This document shows positions 19,304-27,996 of a stretch of DNA of 45,120 nucleotides, one piece after another (the stretch's first letter is position 1; each line of letters starts with the position of its first letter). The translations under genes and the position numbers were made by a program. The notes under the pieces are model-generated. The model did no database searches. It worked only from the letters and a program-made list of their open reading frames with translations, and was not told where the DNA came from. The stretch is from Paracoccaceae bacterium (GTDB lineage Bacteria > Pseudomonadota > Alphaproteobacteria > Rhodobacterales > Rhodobacteraceae), in the NCBI GenBank assembly GCA_017854585.1, contig JAFMHK010000013.1, positions 37,999 through 83,118 of the forward strand, written 5' to 3'.

Positions 19304-22300
19304 ATGTCCATGCCTGACCACATCCTTGCCAGCGGTGCGCCCGAAGGCTTTGACGCGACGCTGATCCTCAAGGAACTGGCGCGGGGTCGGGGCCCTGTGT
19401 TGCATGTCGCGCGCGATGACAAGCGCATGGCGGCCATGGCCGCGGCGTTGGCGTTCTTTGACCCGACCGTGCCTGTCTTGCGCTTTCCCGGATGGGATTG
19501 CCTGCCTTACGATCGGGTCTCGCCGAATGCCGAAAACGCGGCAGCGCGGATGGCAACGCTGGCTACATTGGCAGCGGGGTTGTCTGGCAGCTTCATTGTG
19601 CTGACAACGCTCAACGCGGCGACGCAATATATTCCCCCGCGCGACTTGCTTCGCGAATCCGCATTCGCGGCCGAGGTCGGCGGCCGCTTGGACGAGACGG
19701 CCTTGAAGGCGTTTCTGGTGCGGATGGGGTTCTCGAACACACCGACGGTGACCGAACCGGGCGACTATGCGGTGCGCGGCGGCATCATCGACGTCTGGCC
19801 CCCCGGCGAAGACCTGCCCGTCCGGCTGGACCTGTTTGGCGATGTGCTTGATGGCGCGCGCCGCTTTGATCCCTCCACGCAGCGCACCACCGACAGATTG
19901 AACCGGGTCGAGCTTGCGCCCGTGTCCGAGGTAATCCTTGATGACGCGTCCATTGCCCGGTTTCGCCAGAACTACCGGGTGGAATTCGGCGCGGCCGGCA
20001 CCGATGATCCGCTTTACGAGGCGGTTAGCGCCGGCCGCAAACATGCAGGGGTCGAACACTGGCTGCCATTCTTCCATGCGCGCCTTGAAACCCTGTTCGA
20101 TTATCTACCAGACGCCACGATCACCCTTGACGATCAGACAACGCCCCAACGTTTGTCCAGGTGGGAAACCATTGAAGATCAATATGATACGCGGCGTACT
20201 GCACTGACACAGAAGGGTCGGCTTGACAGCGTCTACAAACCTTGTCCACCCGGACAGCTTTATCTGGACGACGCGGCGTGGTCTGCAGCCGTCGCAGACC
20301 ACCGGCTGATCCAATTTGCCCCCATCAAGGCCGCGCTTGGGCCCGGTGTGATCGATGCGGGCGGGCGGATCGGGCGCAGCTTTGCCCCCGAGCGACAACA
20401 AGAAAACATCAGTCTTTTCGGTGCCTTGGCGGACCATATTAAGGCACGACGTCAAGCTGGCGCTGTCGTGATCGCGTCATGGTCCGAAGGCGCGCGCGAA
20501 CGATTGGCCGGGCTGTTGGATGATGAGGGCGTTGCGGATGCGGTGCCCATCAACGACGCACGCGATATAGGCGGTGCCGGAAGCCTTGGCCTTGTCGTAT
20601 GGCCGCTGGAAGAGGGCTTTACCGGCCCCGGTGTGACGGTCGTCTCCGAACAAGATGTTCTGGGCGATCGCTTGATCCGGACGCGGCGGCGAACGAAGCG
20701 GGCCGAAAACTACCTGACCGAGGCTCAGACCCTAAGCCCCGGCGACCTGATCGTGCATGTCGACCACGGCGTGGGGCGCTACAAGGGGTTGGAAACCGTC
20801 ACCGCCATGGGCGCGCCGCACGAATGCATCGCGCTTGAATACGCCGGTGGCGACCGTTTGTTCCTGCCGGTTGAAAACATCGAACTGCTCAGCCGCTATG
20901 GCCACGATGAAGGCATGCTGGACAAGCTGGGCGGTGGCGCGTGGCAGTCCAAGAAGGCCCGGCTCAAGGAACGTATCCGCAAGATCGCGGACAAACTTAT
21001 TCGGATTGCAGCCGAGCGCGAGTTGCGCAAAGCCCCGATCCTCGAACCGCCCGCCGATATGTGGGAGGCATTTGCAGCCCGTTTTCCGTATGAGGAAACC
21101 GAGGATCAGCTGACCGCCATTGCCGATGTGCTGGACGATCTGGCGCGCGGGCGCCCCATGGACAGGCTGGTTGTCGGGGACGTCGGGTTTGGCAAGACCG
21201 AGGTGGCCATGCGCGCCGCCTTTGTCGCCGCCGCGGCGGGGCAACAGGTGGCTGTGATTGCGCCGACCACATTGCTGGCGCGCCAGCACGCTGCCACCTT
21301 TCGCGATCGGTTCAAGGGTTTTCCAATCAAGGTGCGGCAGTTGTCGCGCTTCATCGGCCAAGCAGAAGCAGCGGAAACCAAGAAGGGCCTTGCCGAGGGC
21401 AGTGTGGATATTGTCATCGGCACCCATGCCTTGTTGGCGAAATCCGTGCGGTTTCATGATCTGGGCCTGCTGATCGTCGATGAAGAGCAGCGCTTTGGCG
21501 TCACCCACAAGGAACGGCTGAAGGAGATGCGGTCAGATGTGCATGTGCTGACGTTGTCGGCCACGCCAATTCCCCGCACGCTGCAAATGTCCCTGTCCGG
21601 TGTGCGCGACCTGAGCATGATCGGCACGCCACCGATAGACCGTCTGGCGATCCGCACCTATGTCTCGGAATTCGATACCGTCACCCTGCGAGAGGCCTTG
21701 TTGCGCGAACACTATCGCGGCGGACAGTCATTCTATGTGGTCCCGCGTATTCAGGATCTTCCCGAAATCGAGGACTTCCTGAAGAACCACGTGCCCGAGG
21801 TGACCCATATCACCGCCCACGGACAGATGGCGGCGGGCGAACTCGACGATCGCATGAACGCCTTTTACGATGGGAAATATGACGTGCTGCTGGCCACGAC
21901 CATCGTGGAATCCGGCATCGACATCCCCACGGCCAACACCATGATCATTCACCGCGCCGACATGTTCGGGCTGGCGCAATTGTATCAGATCCGGGGTCGC
22001 GTTGGCCGCGCCAAGACCCGCGCCTATGCCTATCTGACGACGAAACCGCGCATGAAACTGACGCCTGCCGCAGAAAAGCGGCTTCGGGTTCTGGGCAGCC
22101 TCGATAGCCTCGGGGCGGGTTTTACGATTGCCTCCCAGGATCTCGATATTCGCGGCGCAGGCAACATCGTCGGCGAAGAACAATCCGGACATGTCCGCGA
22201 AGTGGGCTTTGAATTGTACCAAGCCATGCTGGAAGAGGCGATCGCTGATATCCGCTCGGGCAAGGCCGAAGGGTTGCTGAGTGATGACGGGCAGTGGTCG

Positions 22301-22741
22301 CCTCAGATCAATCTGGGGGTCCCGGTCCTGATCCCCGAGCCCTATGTACCCGACCTTGACGTGCGCCTTGGGCTTTATCGCCGGCTTAGCCAGTTGCAGA
22401 CCAAGGTCGAGCTTGAAGGGTTCGCAGCCGAGTTGATCGACCGCTTCGGTTCCCTGCCGCGTGAGGTGAATACCCTGCTGCTGGTGGTGCGGATCAAGGC
22501 GATGTGCAAACGCGCCGAGATCGCGAAGCTGGACGCCGGCCCAAGGGGGGTCACGATCCAGTTCCATAACGACAAGTTCCCCAACCCCAAGGGCTTGGTC
22601 GAGTTCATTCAATCGCAGGACGGTCTGGCAAAGGTGCGCGACAACAAGATCATCGTGCGCCGCGATTGGGCCAAGGAAAGCGACAAGATCAAGGGCGCCT
22701 TTGCGATTGCAAGGGATCTGGCGGAAAAGACCAAGGCCTAG
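19304..22741 (+). CDS. mfd: Transcription-repair coupling factor Mfd
   Basis: 1145 residues, full length for the family. The N-terminal UvrB-homology region (to about 350) recruits UvrA. The RNA polymerase interaction domain begins PGDLIVHVDHGVGRYKG (about 478). The RecG-like translocase has Walker A GDVGFGKT (about 625) and Walker B DEEQRFG (about 725), with SATPIPRTLQMSL, VESGIDIPTANT and QIRGRVGRAKTRAYAYL as later helicase motifs. The C-terminal TRCF domain follows. It removes RNA polymerase stalled at DNA damage and directs nucleotide excision repair. The ATG at 19304 is used; a second ATG at 19310 is equally possible. It converges on the exporter gene with a six-base gap. Confidence 0.97.
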   Translation: MSMPDHILASGAPEGFDATLILKELARGRGPVLHVARDDKRMAAMAAALAFFDPTVPVLRFPGWDCLPYDRVSPNAENAAARMATLATLAAGLSGSFIVLTTLNAATQYIPPRDLLRESAFAAEVGGRLDETALKAFLVRMGFSNTPTVTEPGDYAVRGGIIDVWPPGEDLPVRLDLFGDVLDGARRFDPSTQRTTDRLNRVELAPVSEVILDDASIARFRQNYRVEFGAAGTDDPLYEAVSAGRKHAGVEHWLPFFHARLETLFDYLPDATITLDDQTTPQRLSRWETIEDQYDTRRTALTQKGRLDSVYKPCPPGQLYLDDAAWSAAVADHRLIQFAPIKAALGPGVIDAGGRIGRSFAPERQQENISLFGALADHIKARRQAGAVVIASWSEGARERLAGLLDDEGVADAVPINDARDIGGAGSLGLVVWPLEEGFTGPGVTVVSEQDVLGDRLIRTRRRTKRAENYLTEAQTLSPGDLIVHVDHGVGRYKGLETVTAMGAPHECIALEYAGGDRLFLPVENIELLSRYGHDEGMLDKLGGGAWQSKKARLKERIRKIADKLIRIAAERELRKAPILEPPADMWEAFAARFPYEETEDQLTAIADVLDDLARGRPMDRLVVGDVGFGKTEVAMRAAFVAAAAGQQVAVIAPTTLLARQHAATFRDRFKGFPIKVRQLSRFIGQAEAAETKKGLAEGSVDIVIGTHALLAKSVRFHDLGLLIVDEEQRFGVTHKERLKEMRSDVHVLTLSATPIPRTLQMSLSGVRDLSMIGTPPIDRLAIRTYVSEFDTVTLREALLREHYRGGQSFYVVPRIQDLPEIEDFLKNHVPEVTHITAHGQMAAGELDDRMNAFYDGKYDVLLATTIVESGIDIPTANTMIIHRADMFGLAQLYQIRGRVGRAKTRAYAYLTTKPRMKLTPAAEKRLRVLGSLDSLGAGFTIASQDLDIRGAGNIVGEEQSGHVREVGFELYQAMLEEAIADIRSGKAEGLLSDDGQWSPQINLGVPVLIPEPYVPDLDVRLGLYRRLSQLQTKVELEGFAAELIDRFGSLPREVNTLLLVVRIKAMCKRAEIAKLDAGPRGVTIQFHNDKFPNPKGLVEFIQSQDGLAKVRDNKIIVRRDWAKESDKIKGAFAIARDLAEKTKA

Positions 22742-22747
22742 CGGGCG

Positions 22748-23968
22748 CTATGCCCCCTCGCGCGGCATCTTCATCATGACAAGTCCGCCCACAAGGCACA
22801 CGATTCCCACGCCGATCGCCAAGGGCACCGCCGTTCCGTTGTAAAGCTGACCGATCACGGCCCCCAATGCCGCACCACCCACCGTCGCCAGCGCGCCCAT
22901 AAGCGATGCCGCCAACCCCGCAATATGGCCCAACGGCTCCAGTGCGAGCGCATTGAGGTTGCCGATGGTGAAGCCAAGCATCGCAAAGACCGTGACCGAC
23001 CATGCGAAATAGGCCCAGACTTCGGATGTGCCCATCCCACCGCTGGCCAGCACGACAAGCACGATGGCCGACATCGCCACCTGTGCGAACAAGGCGCGCC
23101 GGATCAATGGCCGCATGCCAAGCCGTATGACCAGCCAGCCGTTCAACGGGGCCGCCGGCGCCGAACACAGCGCGATGGCGGCAAACCAGAATGGAAAGCT
23201 GTCGGCCATGTCATAGGTCAGGTCAAACACTTGCTGCACCGATGAGATCGTGCCGAAAAGCGCGCCGAAGATCAGGGTCTGCACAAGGATCGACAGCTGC
23301 ATCTGCCGTTGGCCCAAGGCCTCCTTGGTGGCCAACCAGAGCGGTGCGAATGCCAGACTGCGGCGTAATGGCGGCGGCAGGGTTTCAGGCTGCCGGATCA
23401 TCAACCACCCGACCGAGATCATCGAAAAAAGGACAAACGCCAGAAAGATCGAATGCCATCCGAACCCGGCAATGATGGCCGCGCCTATCAAAGGGGCCAC
23501 CGCCGGGGCAATCGTGAACACCAGCATCGCGAAAGATATGATGCGCGCCATCTCGCGCCCGGAATAGAGATCCCTGACCAACGCCATCGCCACGACCCGC
23601 GGCCCCGCAGCGCCCAAACCCTGAATGACGCGGGCGGCCAGCATCATTTCAAGCGTCGGGGCGGCATAGGCCAGCAGCGCACCGAACATGTAAAGCACCG
23701 CCCCCCAAAGAATGACTGCCTTGCGCCCGAACCTGTCGGACAACGGGCCGGTGAACAACGTGCCGATCCCCATGCCAAATACGAAACTTGTCAGGATCAA
23801 CTGCGCCAATGTCGGGCGGTCCGGGCTCAGTTCGGCCGCGATATCAGGCAAGGCCGGCAACATCGCATCGATGGAAAACGCGATGGTGGCGAACATCATT
23901 CCGATCAGGGCAATGAACTCGGTCGTTGAAATCCGGTGGATCGGGGCGGAAACCTTGGTGGTGGTCAT
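22748..23968 (-). CDS. Bcr/CflA-type drug-resistance MFS transporter
   Basis: 406 residues with about twelve membrane helices. MFS motif A between helices 2 and 3 reads GPLSDRFGRKAVIL. Helix 4 carries ARVIQGLGAAGPRVVAMALVRDLYSG, typical of the 12-helix Bcr/CflA branch of drug/proton antiporters. It probably exports small hydrophobic compounds by proton antiport; the substrate is unknown. It is the last of three minus-strand genes, 22 bases after the DsbA-like gene, so it could export a product or toxic intermediate of the enzymes upstream (inference). Confidence 0.88.
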   Translation of the reverse strand: MTTTKVSAPIHRISTTEFIALIGMMFATIAFSIDAMLPALPDIAAELSPDRPTLAQLILTSFVFGMGIGTLFTGPLSDRFGRKAVILWGAVLYMFGALLAYAAPTLEMMLAARVIQGLGAAGPRVVAMALVRDLYSGREMARIISFAMLVFTIAPAVAPLIGAAIIAGFGWHSIFLAFVLFSMISVGWLMIRQPETLPPPLRRSLAFAPLWLATKEALGQRQMQLSILVQTLIFGALFGTISSVQQVFDLTYDMADSFPFWFAAIALCSAPAAPLNGWLVIRLGMRPLIRRALFAQVAMSAIVLVVLASGGMGTSEVWAYFAWSVTVFAMLGFTIGNLNALALEPLGHIAGLAASLMGALATVGGAALGAVIGQLYNGTAVPLAIGVGIVCLVGGLVMMKMPREGA

Positions 23969-23990
23969 CGTGCGCGCCTACGCGGTGCCA

Positions 23991-24635
23991 TCAATTCGCC
24001 GCCGCAATCTGTGCGGCGATGTCGTCGATCACCTCAACCCAGACCTCGGCGGGCTGCGCGCCCGACAGGGCATGCTGACCACCGACAATGAAGGTCGGCA
24101 CGCCGGTTACCCCACGGCTGCGCGCATGTGCATCGCGCGCCCTGATATCGGCGGCGTCTGCGTCACTGCCTAGAAGCTGCTGGGTCATCGCGCGGTCCAT
24201 GCCGACACCCTCGGCCAGATCCAGCAAGGTCTCAGGGTCGCCGATATCCTTTCCCTCCACGAAATAGGCGCGGAACAGCGACAGAACCATGGGGGTTTGG
24301 CGCCCCTCGATTCCCGCCCAATGGATAAGCCGATGCGCATCGACCGTATTGGGTGTCCGGGTGATACCTGCAAAATCGATGTTCAAGCCTGCGGCCTCTG
24401 CGTGTTCAACCACGGGTGCATAGGCGCGCATCGCACCGTCCTTGCCCCCAAATTTGTGTTCCAGATATTCGCGCCGATCCATGCCACCGCTGGGCATATC
24501 GGGGTTCAACTGGAATGGGTGCCACTGGATCGTGAAGGGGTGATCGGGGCGGCTTTCCAGCGCGCGGGCCAATCGTGCCCAGCCAATATAGCACCAAGGG
24601 CAAATCGGGTCAGAGATGATATCGAGCGTGATCAT
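23991..24635 (-). CDS. DsbA-family (FrnE-like) thiol oxidoreductase
   Basis: 214 residues. The thioredoxin-fold N-terminus MITLDIISDPICPWCYIGW has a CPWC active site (Cys12, Cys15). The helical insertion and the C-terminal GVTGVPTFIVGGQHALSGAQP with the cis-proline VP are those of the FrnE/2-hydroxychromene-2-carboxylate isomerase-like branch. There is no signal peptide, so it acts in the cytoplasm, as a polyketide-type or stress-related disulfide oxidoreductase by family knowledge. Its ATG overlaps the stop of the adenylate-forming enzyme as ATGA, showing translational coupling. Confidence 0.9.
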   Translation of the reverse strand: MITLDIISDPICPWCYIGWARLARALESRPDHPFTIQWHPFQLNPDMPSGGMDRREYLEHKFGGKDGAMRAYAPVVEHAEAAGLNIDFAGITRTPNTVDAHRLIHWAGIEGRQTPMVLSLFRAYFVEGKDIGDPETLLDLAEGVGMDRAMTQQLLGSDADAADIRARDAHARSRGVTGVPTFIVGGQHALSGAQPAEVWVEVIDDIAAQIAAAN

Positions 24636-26113
24636 GACGCGCCTTTCAGAAGGGTCGCAAGGGCACGGCGGTCAAGCTTGCCATTGGAGGTCCGGGGCAG
24701 AGATGGCTGTGGCAGGTAGAGCCGGGGCTGTTTGTATGGGGCCAGACGAGTCTCGGCCCATTCGCGCAACGTAGCGGGATCCGCCGCGCCGGTATAGGCC
24801 AGCGCAAGCACAAATGTGTCAGCTTTCACTTCCACCGCCATGGCGGCGCAGTCCTCCAGCGCGGAGGCATCGTGAAACGCGGCTTCAATCTCCAACGGCG
24901 AAATCCGAAACCCGCCAGTGGTCAACAGATCGTCCCGGCGACCGTGATACAGGAATGCACAATCGGGCCCTTGGCTGACCAGATCACCGGTTTCGAACCA
25001 GTCGCCGGTCAACGGCAGGTCGAAACCTGCGCCGGTCAAATAACCCAACATCAGGCCCGGATCACTGCGGTGAATGCCCAGACTGCCAACCTCGCCGGGG
25101 GAAACCGGCCCATCACTGCCCAGCACGGCAAGCTGGCGACCGGGCTGCGCGAAACCCAGTGTCCCGGACGGCGCTGGCCGTCCGGGACTGCCGGAGATGA
25201 AGGTCGAACACTCGGACATGCCGAGCGCCTCGTGCAGTGTAGTGCCTGTCGCCGCCTGCCAGCGCGCGCGCAGGGCCTCTGGCAATTTTTCCCCAGCCGA
25301 CAGGCCATGACGCAATTTTGGCAGGTTCAATGGCACCCCGGCGGCCAGCACCTTGCGAAAGACACCGGGGGCGGCTGCGAAAATTGACGCATCATGACGC
25401 TTGAGCAGCAAGGGGAGGGTGGTGGACGCGGTCCCCTCGGCCGGGATCAGCGCGGTTGCACCAACGGCCCATGGATCCAGCAATCCGGAGCCCAGCGTGA
25501 ATGTCCAGTTGAAGGCCCCCGCATGGAGCAGCCTGTCTTCACTGGTTAACCCATACCACCCGTCCCACATCATGCGCCGCGCCCAGACCGCACGATGCGC
25601 ATGTACAACCGCGCGGGGTTGGCCGGACGTGCCCGAGGTGAACACGATATAGGCCGGGCGATCCGGATCCCCCCGGAGGAACGCGGCGGGCGCATGGTCG
25701 GCAAGCGCTGCCAGATCAGTGATGACAGGGCAGGGGCTTTGTACAGGCAAGGCAATGCCCGGATGCGCAAGGATGGCCGTGGGTGCGATGAAACTGACCA
25801 GCTTGGTAATCTCGGGCACCGTCAGGCCGGCGGAGGTCGGCACGGGGATCAGGCCAACGGCGGCACATGCCAGAAAGGCAACCGGAAAATCCGGCGTGTT
25901 GCCCAGCCGCAGCAGCACCCGGTCGCCGGGCACAAGGCCGCGCGCCAACAACCCTGTGGCCGTCGCGCGCACTGTCGCGTCCAGCCGCCCATAACTCCAC
26001 CGTTCAGCGCGCGCAGGCCCAAGCACCGCCAAGGCGATCTTGTCGGGCTGGCGGTGCGCCTGCGCCAGCACATAGGCAGCAAGGTTGAAGGGATCGGGGC
26101 AAGGGCTGGGCAT
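24632..26113 (-). CDS. Adenylate-forming acyl-CoA synthetase-like enzyme
   Basis: 493 residues from the ATG at 26113 (GAGGA just upstream), the first in-frame start giving a normal N-terminus. The ATP-binding loop is YIVFTSGTSGQPRAVVHAH. GMSECSTFISGSPGRP is the acid-binding A5 region, DWFETGDLVSQGPDCAFLYHGRRDDLL covers A7-A8, and the catalytic lysine lies in RTSNGKLDRRAL near the C-terminus. It is short for the family but has both N- and C-terminal domains. The overall pattern suggests activation of an aromatic or short-chain carboxylic acid as its CoA thioester, but the substrate is not readable. It diverges from an XRE-cupin regulator 65 bases away, which probably controls it. Confidence 0.85.
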   Translation of the reverse strand: MPSPCPDPFNLAAYVLAQAHRQPDKIALAVLGPARAERWSYGRLDATVRATATGLLARGLVPGDRVLLRLGNTPDFPVAFLACAAVGLIPVPTSAGLTVPEITKLVSFIAPTAILAHPGIALPVQSPCPVITDLAALADHAPAAFLRGDPDRPAYIVFTSGTSGQPRAVVHAHRAVWARRMMWDGWYGLTSEDRLLHAGAFNWTFTLGSGLLDPWAVGATALIPAEGTASTTLPLLLKRHDASIFAAAPGVFRKVLAAGVPLNLPKLRHGLSAGEKLPEALRARWQAATGTTLHEALGMSECSTFISGSPGRPAPSGTLGFAQPGRQLAVLGSDGPVSPGEVGSLGIHRSDPGLMLGYLTGAGFDLPLTGDWFETGDLVSQGPDCAFLYHGRRDDLLTTGGFRISPLEIEAAFHDASALEDCAAMAVEVKADTFVLALAYTGAADPATLREWAETRLAPYKQPRLYLPQPSLPRTSNGKLDRRALATLLKGAS

Positions 26114-26178
26114 TGTTCCTCGGTATGTTGCGCGAAGGGGCGTTGCAAGGGGGGCGGCGGCTGCGCTATTGCGGCAAC

Positions 26179-26802
26179 ATGACAACGACATCCGAGCCAA
26201 GCCTGATCCGTCTTGCCCGCGCGAATGGCGACGACGGGGCGACCCAACCGCTTGATCTGGGCGCGCGGGTGCGCCAGTTGCGCAAGGCGCGCGATTGGAC
26301 GCTGGAACAGGCGGCAAGCCACGCGGGGTTGGCGCGCTCGACCCTGTCGAAAATCGAGAACGGCCAGATGTCACCAACCTACGAAGCCCTGAAAAAGCTG
26401 GCCGTGGGGCTGGAAATTTCCGTGCCGCAATTGTTTACGCCACCGTCTGCGCCGCAGGTGAACGGGCGCATGGCTGTCACCAAATCGGGCGAGGGGGCCG
26501 CGCATGCGACCACCACCTATGAACATGAGTTGTTGGCCGGTGCCCTGACGCGCAAATCGATGTTGCCCTACCGCGCCCGCGTTCGGGCGCGCGCCTTCGA
26601 GGAATTCGACGGCTGGGTGCGTCACGACGGCGAGGAGTTCCTCTATGTCCTGACCGGCGCAATCCGGTTGATTACCGAATTCTATGCCCCCGTCGAGATG
26701 CGGCGCGGCGACAGCGCCTATTACGATGCCGCAATGGGGCATAATGTGATTTCGATATCGGACGAGGACGCGACGATCCTGTGGGTGACGTCGCTGGGTT
26801 AG
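26179..26802 (+). CDS. XRE-family regulator with C-terminal cupin domain
   Basis: 207 residues from the ATG at 26179. Helix-turn-helix of the Cro/XRE type at about 29-84: RVRQLRKARDWTLEQAASHAGLARSTLSKIENGQMSPTYEALKKLA is unmistakable in pieces (LARSTLSKIENGQMSP). A cupin-2 barrel follows (about 130-205) with HDGEEFLYVLTGAIRL and RRGDSAYYDAAMGHN. Such proteins sense a small molecule in the barrel and repress or activate a neighbouring metabolic operon. The divergent acyl-CoA synthetase, oxidoreductase and exporter genes are the natural target, and the 65-base shared spacer would hold the operator. It converges on the ars operon (64 bases). Confidence 0.88.
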   Translation: MTTTSEPSLIRLARANGDDGATQPLDLGARVRQLRKARDWTLEQAASHAGLARSTLSKIENGQMSPTYEALKKLAVGLEISVPQLFTPPSAPQVNGRMAVTKSGEGAAHATTTYEHELLAGALTRKSMLPYRARVRARAFEEFDGWVRHDGEEFLYVLTGAIRLITEFYAPVEMRRGDSAYYDAAMGHNVISISDEDATILWVTSLG

Positions 26803-26866
26803 GAGAGGGCTTGGGCGCTGCCCCAGACCCCGGAGTTTTCAGCCAAGATGAAACATTGCGCGACTG

Positions 26867-27523
26867 TCAGTCTGCGTGCTCAGCAAAAAGCCGGGTCGCC
26901 AACAGTGCGGCAATGATGGCGCCAACCAACTGCATGACGATGAACAACGTCATGTTGCCGGGGAAGATGCCGGCGAAGGTATCGCTGAGGCTGCGGGCCA
27001 AGGTGACGGCGGGATTGGCAAAGCTGGTTGATGAGGTGAACCAGTAGGCCCCGGTGATATAGATCGCCACAAGAGGTGGCACGGCGTGACTTGCATGGCG
27101 GATGCCGCCAAGAATGACGAGGACAAGTCCGAAGGTGGCGATCACTTCCGAGAACCATTGGTTCGGCCCCGACCTGATCGTGGTCGACACCTGCAAGATC
27201 GGCAGGTCGAACATGGCATGTGCCGCCCAAACCCCCAAAACCGCCGCCACCGTCTGCGTCGCAACATAGGCTATGGCAAGCGACAGTGTCAGTTCACCCC
27301 GCATCAGGAACACCAAAGACACCGCGGGGTTGAAATGTGCGCCCGAAATCGGGCCGAAAATCGTGATGATGACGTAAAGGATTGCGCCTGTGGCGATGGC
27401 GTTGGCCAGCAATGCCACGCCCGTGTTGTCGGGCGACAGGGTCTGGGCCATGATACCGGAGCCGACCACGCCGATCAGCAGGAATGCCGTGCCAAGCGCC
27501 TCGGCGGTCAGGCGGCGGATCAT
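26867..27523 (-). CDS. aqpS: AqpS-type aquaglyceroporin of the arsenic operon
   Basis: 218 residues with six membrane helices and two half-helices carrying NPA: GAHFNPAVSL (NPA 65-67) and SFANPAVTLAR (NPA 170-172). In ordinary aquaporins the second NPA is followed by the selectivity-filter arginine; here that position is Val173, a change described for Sinorhizobium meliloti AqpS and expected to widen the pore for arsenite. It lies directly after arsC with an ATGA overlap and takes the place of an ArsB or Acr3 pump, so arsenite made by ArsC would leave down its gradient through this channel (inference from the S. meliloti precedent). Confidence 0.88.
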   Translation of the reverse strand: MIRRLTAEALGTAFLLIGVVGSGIMAQTLSPDNTGVALLANAIATGAILYVIITIFGPISGAHFNPAVSLVFLMRGELTLSLAIAYVATQTVAAVLGVWAAHAMFDLPILQVSTTIRSGPNQWFSEVIATFGLVLVILGGIRHASHAVPPLVAIYITGAYWFTSSTSFANPAVTLARSLSDTFAGIFPGNMTLFIVMQLVGAIIAALLATRLFAEHAD

Positions 27524-27996
27524 GCGGTGCGCCCCGCGATATCGTGCAGCGCCGCGTTCAACGCCGCGCCGTCATAAGTCTCGATCGGCAGCGCCAGCAA
27601 GGCCTGCGCCCGCGTGTTCAATTGATCGAACGCCGCGGCAAAGGCCAACGGCCAATCCGCTTCATCGGCGGCGGCGGGATCTTCTACGCCCCAATGCGCC
27701 CGGACAGGTGCACCGGGCCAGATCGGGCAGGTTTCGCCTGCGGCCGACCCGCACACCGTGATCACGGCGTCCATCCGGGGGGCGTCCGGCGTGCCGAATT
27801 CGTCCCATGATTTGGATCGCGCGGCGCTGGTGTCGAACCCCTTTTCGCCTAGCAGCCTGATGGCCGCCGGATGCACCCGCCCCGCAGGTTGGGAGCCTGC
27901 GGAAAACGCCGAAACGCGCGGGTCGGCACCGAGGATGTGTTCCAACAATATGGACCGGGCCGAATTGCCGGTGCACAGAACCAGGATGTTCAGCAA
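27520..27996 (-). CDS. arsC: Thiol-coupled arsenate reductase ArsC (LMW phosphatase fold)
   Basis: 158 residues. TTG start at 27996, supported by AGAGGA six bases upstream and by the exact N-terminus of the fold. The P-loop is LVLCTGNSARS with nucleophile Cys8 and Arg14. The redox cysteines Cys82 and Cys90 lie in VCGSAAGETCPIWPG, so this is the three-cysteine class that shuttles a disulfide, coupled to thioredoxin or another small thiol system. It overlaps the fusion gene by seven bases and aqpS by four. Its sequence is clearly related to the ArsC half of the upstream fusion but not identical, so the operon has two arsenate reductase domains. Confidence 0.93.
   Translation of the reverse strand: MLNILVLCTGNSARSILLEHILGADPRVSAFSAGSQPAGRVHPAAIRLLGEKGFDTSAARSKSWDEFGTPDAPRMDAVITVCGSAAGETCPIWPGAPVRAHWGVEDPAAADEADWPLAFAAAFDQLNTRAQALLALPIETYDGAALNAALHDIAGRTA

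Noticed and set aside
26124..26180. ATGTTGC and GCAACAT flanking the ligase-regulator spacer as an operator
   Set aside because: The arms are more than 40 bases apart and one overlaps the regulator start; no clear symmetry between them.
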